A DNA stretch of 6,486 nucleotides from an uncultured Micrococcales bacterium (GTDB lineage Bacteria; Actinomycetota; Actinomycetes; Actinomycetales; Microbacteriaceae): positions 1-6,486 of the forward strand of contig CAIKYE010000254.1 in assembly GCA_903831585.1 (NCBI GenBank), given 5' to 3'. The position numbers and the translations under genes were made by a program. Below the pieces are notes generated by a model. That model was not told where the DNA came from, made no database searches, and saw only the letters and a list, made by a program, of their open reading frames with translations. Below, piece by piece: positions 4,879-6,486 of this stretch. Position 1 is the stretch's first letter. Every line of letters begins with the position of its first letter.

Positions 4879-6486
4879 ATGTTCAAGAAGATTTTGGTTG
4901 CCAATCGAGGCGAAATCGCCGTTCGCGCCTTCCGCGCCGCCTATGAACTCGGTGCCAAGACCGTTGCCGTCTTTCCCTATGAAGACCGAAATTCGACACA
5001 CCGACTGAAGGCCGACGAGTCTTATCAAATTGGCACGGTTGGCCATCCGGTTAGGGCTTATCTAGACGTCAGCGAGATTGTTCGAGTTGCCAAAGAAAGT
5101 GGCGCAGACGCAATTTACCCTGGATACGGTTTTCTCTCTGAGAACCCCGAACTTGCAGAGGCAGCCAAAGCCGCAGGAATTACTTTTATCGGTCCAAGCT
5201 CAGATGTTTTGGAGATGGCCGGAAACAAAGTCATTGCCAAAGAAGCTGCAATTCGAGCTGGAGTTCCGGTTCTTAAATCAACCCAGTCATCGGCGAATGT
5301 TGACGAGCTAGTAGATCAGGCCGACGAAATCGGATTTCCGATTTTCGTCAAGGCTGTCGCAGGCGGTGGCGGTCGCGGCATGCGTCGAGTCGCAGCCAAG
5401 CAAGATCTGCGAGCTGCTTTGGTCGAAGCATCGCGCGAAGCAGAAAGCGCTTTTGGTGATGCACGGGTGTTCTTGGAGCAGGCAGTCATTCGACCACGGC
5501 ACATCGAAGTTCAGATTTTGGCAGACACATTCGGAAACGTGATTCACCTTTTCGAGCGCGACTGCTCGATTCAGCGAAGAAACCAAAAGGTTGTTGAGAT
5601 TGCACCAGCGCCCTTGATTGACGAGGAGTTGCGGCAGACTCTCTATCGCGACGCCGTAGCCTTCGCCACAACAATTGGCTACCAGAACGCTGGCACCGTC
5701 GAATTCTTGATTGACACGGTCGGCGACAACGCCGGTAAGCACGTATTCATCGAAATGAATCCCCGCATTCAGGTCGAGCACACCGTAACCGAAGAGATAA
5801 CCGACATCGATCTGGTGCAGAGCCAAATGCGAATCGCTTCGGGGGAGTCACTAGAGCAGCTGGGTCTTTCGCAAGACAAAATTGAACGCCACGGATTCGC
5901 AATTCAGTGCCGAATCACTACAGAAGACCCCGGTGCAAACTTCAGACCTGACACCGGAAAGATCACGACCTATCGTTCGCCCGGTGGCGCGGGCATTCGT
6001 CTCGATGGCGGCACGGTTTCGACCGGTGCCGAAGTCAGCCCGCATTTCGACTCGCTGCTCGTCAAACTGATTGCGAAGGGGCGCGACTTCAAGTCGGCTG
6101 TCAATCGCTCAGAACGTGCGCTCGCCGAGTTCCGCATCCGTGGGGTGTCGACAAACATTGCGTTCTTGCAGGCCGTGCTCGCAGACCCCACTTTTCAATC
6201 GGGTGACCTGAGCACTTCGTTCATTGACGAGCGTCCACAACTTTTCACCTCTGCCCCCTCGAAAGACCGCGGCACAAAGATTATGTCTTGGCTAGCGGAT
6301 GTGACCGTAAACCAGCCAAACGGACCACGAGCCGACCACATTTCACCATCCAAGAAACTGCCGAAGGTTGATCTAACCCAGGCAGCTCCGGCCGGCTCGC
6401 GACAGCGGTTGCAACAGCTCGGGCCAAAGGCATTCGCGGCTGACCTTCGCGCTCAAACTGCGGTGGCAATCACCGACACGACATTC
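4879..6486 (+). CDS. pyc: Pyruvate carboxylase, N-terminal half (runs off the window)
   Basis: A biotin enzyme that carboxylates pyruvate to oxaloacetate with ATP and bicarbonate, refilling the TCA cycle. The 536 visible codons cover the biotin carboxylase domain (about 1-450) and the linker; family members run about 1,130-1,150 residues. Visible motifs are KKILVANRGEIA (3-14), YPGYGFLSEN (80-89), the ATP-grasp glycine loop GGGGRGM (162-168), RHIEVQ (207-212) and the catalytic EMNPRIQVEH (292-301). The stretch FPYEDRNSTHRLKADESY (32-49) is typical of pyruvate carboxylase rather than acyl-CoA carboxylase alpha chains. The later RGTKIMSWLADV (464-475) and the final ITDTTF (531-536) open the carboxyltransferase domain, which an acyl-CoA carboxylase subunit would lack. 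The metal- and pyruvate-binding residues of the following RDxHQS motif, and the biotin lysine, lie beyond the edge. It is transcribed divergently from parA. No frameshift or stop interrupts the visible part. Confidence 0.96.
   Translation, partial: MFKKILVANRGEIAVRAFRAAYELGAKTVAVFPYEDRNSTHRLKADESYQIGTVGHPVRAYLDVSEIVRVAKESGADAIYPGYGFLSENPELAEAAKAAGITFIGPSSDVLEMAGNKVIAKEAAIRAGVPVLKSTQSSANVDELVDQADEIGFPIFVKAVAGGGGRGMRRVAAKQDLRAALVEASREAESAFGDARVFLEQAVIRPRHIEVQILADTFGNVIHLFERDCSIQRRNQKVVEIAPAPLIDEELRQTLYRDAVAFATTIGYQNAGTVEFLIDTVGDNAGKHVFIEMNPRIQVEHTVTEEITDIDLVQSQMRIASGESLEQLGLSQDKIERHGFAIQCRITTEDPGANFRPDTGKITTYRSPGGAGIRLDGGTVSTGAEVSPHFDSLLVKLIAKGRDFKSAVNRSERALAEFRIRGVSTNIAFLQAVLADPTFQSGDLSTSFIDERPQLFTSAPSKDRGTKIMSWLADVTVNQPNGPRADHISPSKKLPKVDLTQAAPAGSRQRLQQLGPKAFAADLRAQTAVAITDTTF

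Noticed and set aside
5308..5826. A 172-residue - strand reading frame inside pyc.
   Set aside because: It is antisense to the conserved biotin carboxylase core, and its composition looks like a shadow of the + strand coding frame.
4879..6486. Acetyl/propionyl-CoA carboxylase alpha subunit instead of pyruvate carboxylase.
   Set aside because: The YEDRNSTHRLKADESY stretch, the linker RGTKIMSW and the final ITDTTF opening a carboxyltransferase domain fit pyruvate carboxylase; an alpha subunit would not enter that domain.

Overview
The window looks like a chromosomal stretch of an actinobacterium. The main evidence is conserved gene order and protein signatures: a CDP-alcohol phosphatidyltransferase, a GarA/OdhI-type FHA protein, an FtsR (Rv1828)-type MerR regulator and a ResR/McdR (Rv1830)-type MerR regulator, in the same order as around Rv1822-Rv1830 in Mycobacterium tuberculosis. 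By eye the base composition is moderate (about half G+C), and the gene spacing is very tight. I infer a streamlined, moderate-GC lineage such as freshwater Microbacteriaceae, but the sequence does not prove this. I see no mobile element, CRISPR array or foreign-looking island. This is ordinary, compact core genome.

Layout. Positions 1-1167 (+) hold the 3' part of der (EngA), a ribosome-assembly GTPase whose start lies upstream. Sixteen bases later comes a complete tRNA-Pro(GGG) at 1184-1257. A run of closely spaced + strand genes follows: a PgsA-like phospholipid synthase (1274-1861), garA (1870-2313) and ftsR (2315-3016, TTG start one base after the garA stop). A 124-base gap at 3017-3140 is the only sizeable regulatory space inside the + strand block. 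After it comes the second MerR regulator, best started at GTG 3141 and ending at 3695. A ParA-family ATPase lies on the - strand (4810-3692). Its stop codon interlocks with that of the MerR gene. A 68-base divergent promoter region (4811-4878) then separates parA from the 5' half of pyruvate carboxylase (pyc, 4879 to the window end).

How the genes fit together. Two themes meet here. One is carbon/nitrogen balance: GarA controls 2-oxoglutarate use, and pyruvate carboxylase refills the oxaloacetate pool. The other is growth and division: two division-linked MerR regulators, an orphan ParA with an unusual long charged tail, and a phospholipid synthase. The link between them is inferred from proximity.

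The best points for a second look are the symmetric TAGGCTA element between parA and pyc, which can be read as a -10 box on both strands; the resulting prediction that parA mRNA is leaderless; repeated CCTG half-sites upstream of the second MerR gene; the Ser-Thr phosphosite in GarA; the ParA tail; and the missing Rv1829-type gene between the two MerR genes. I do not see a wholly new system.
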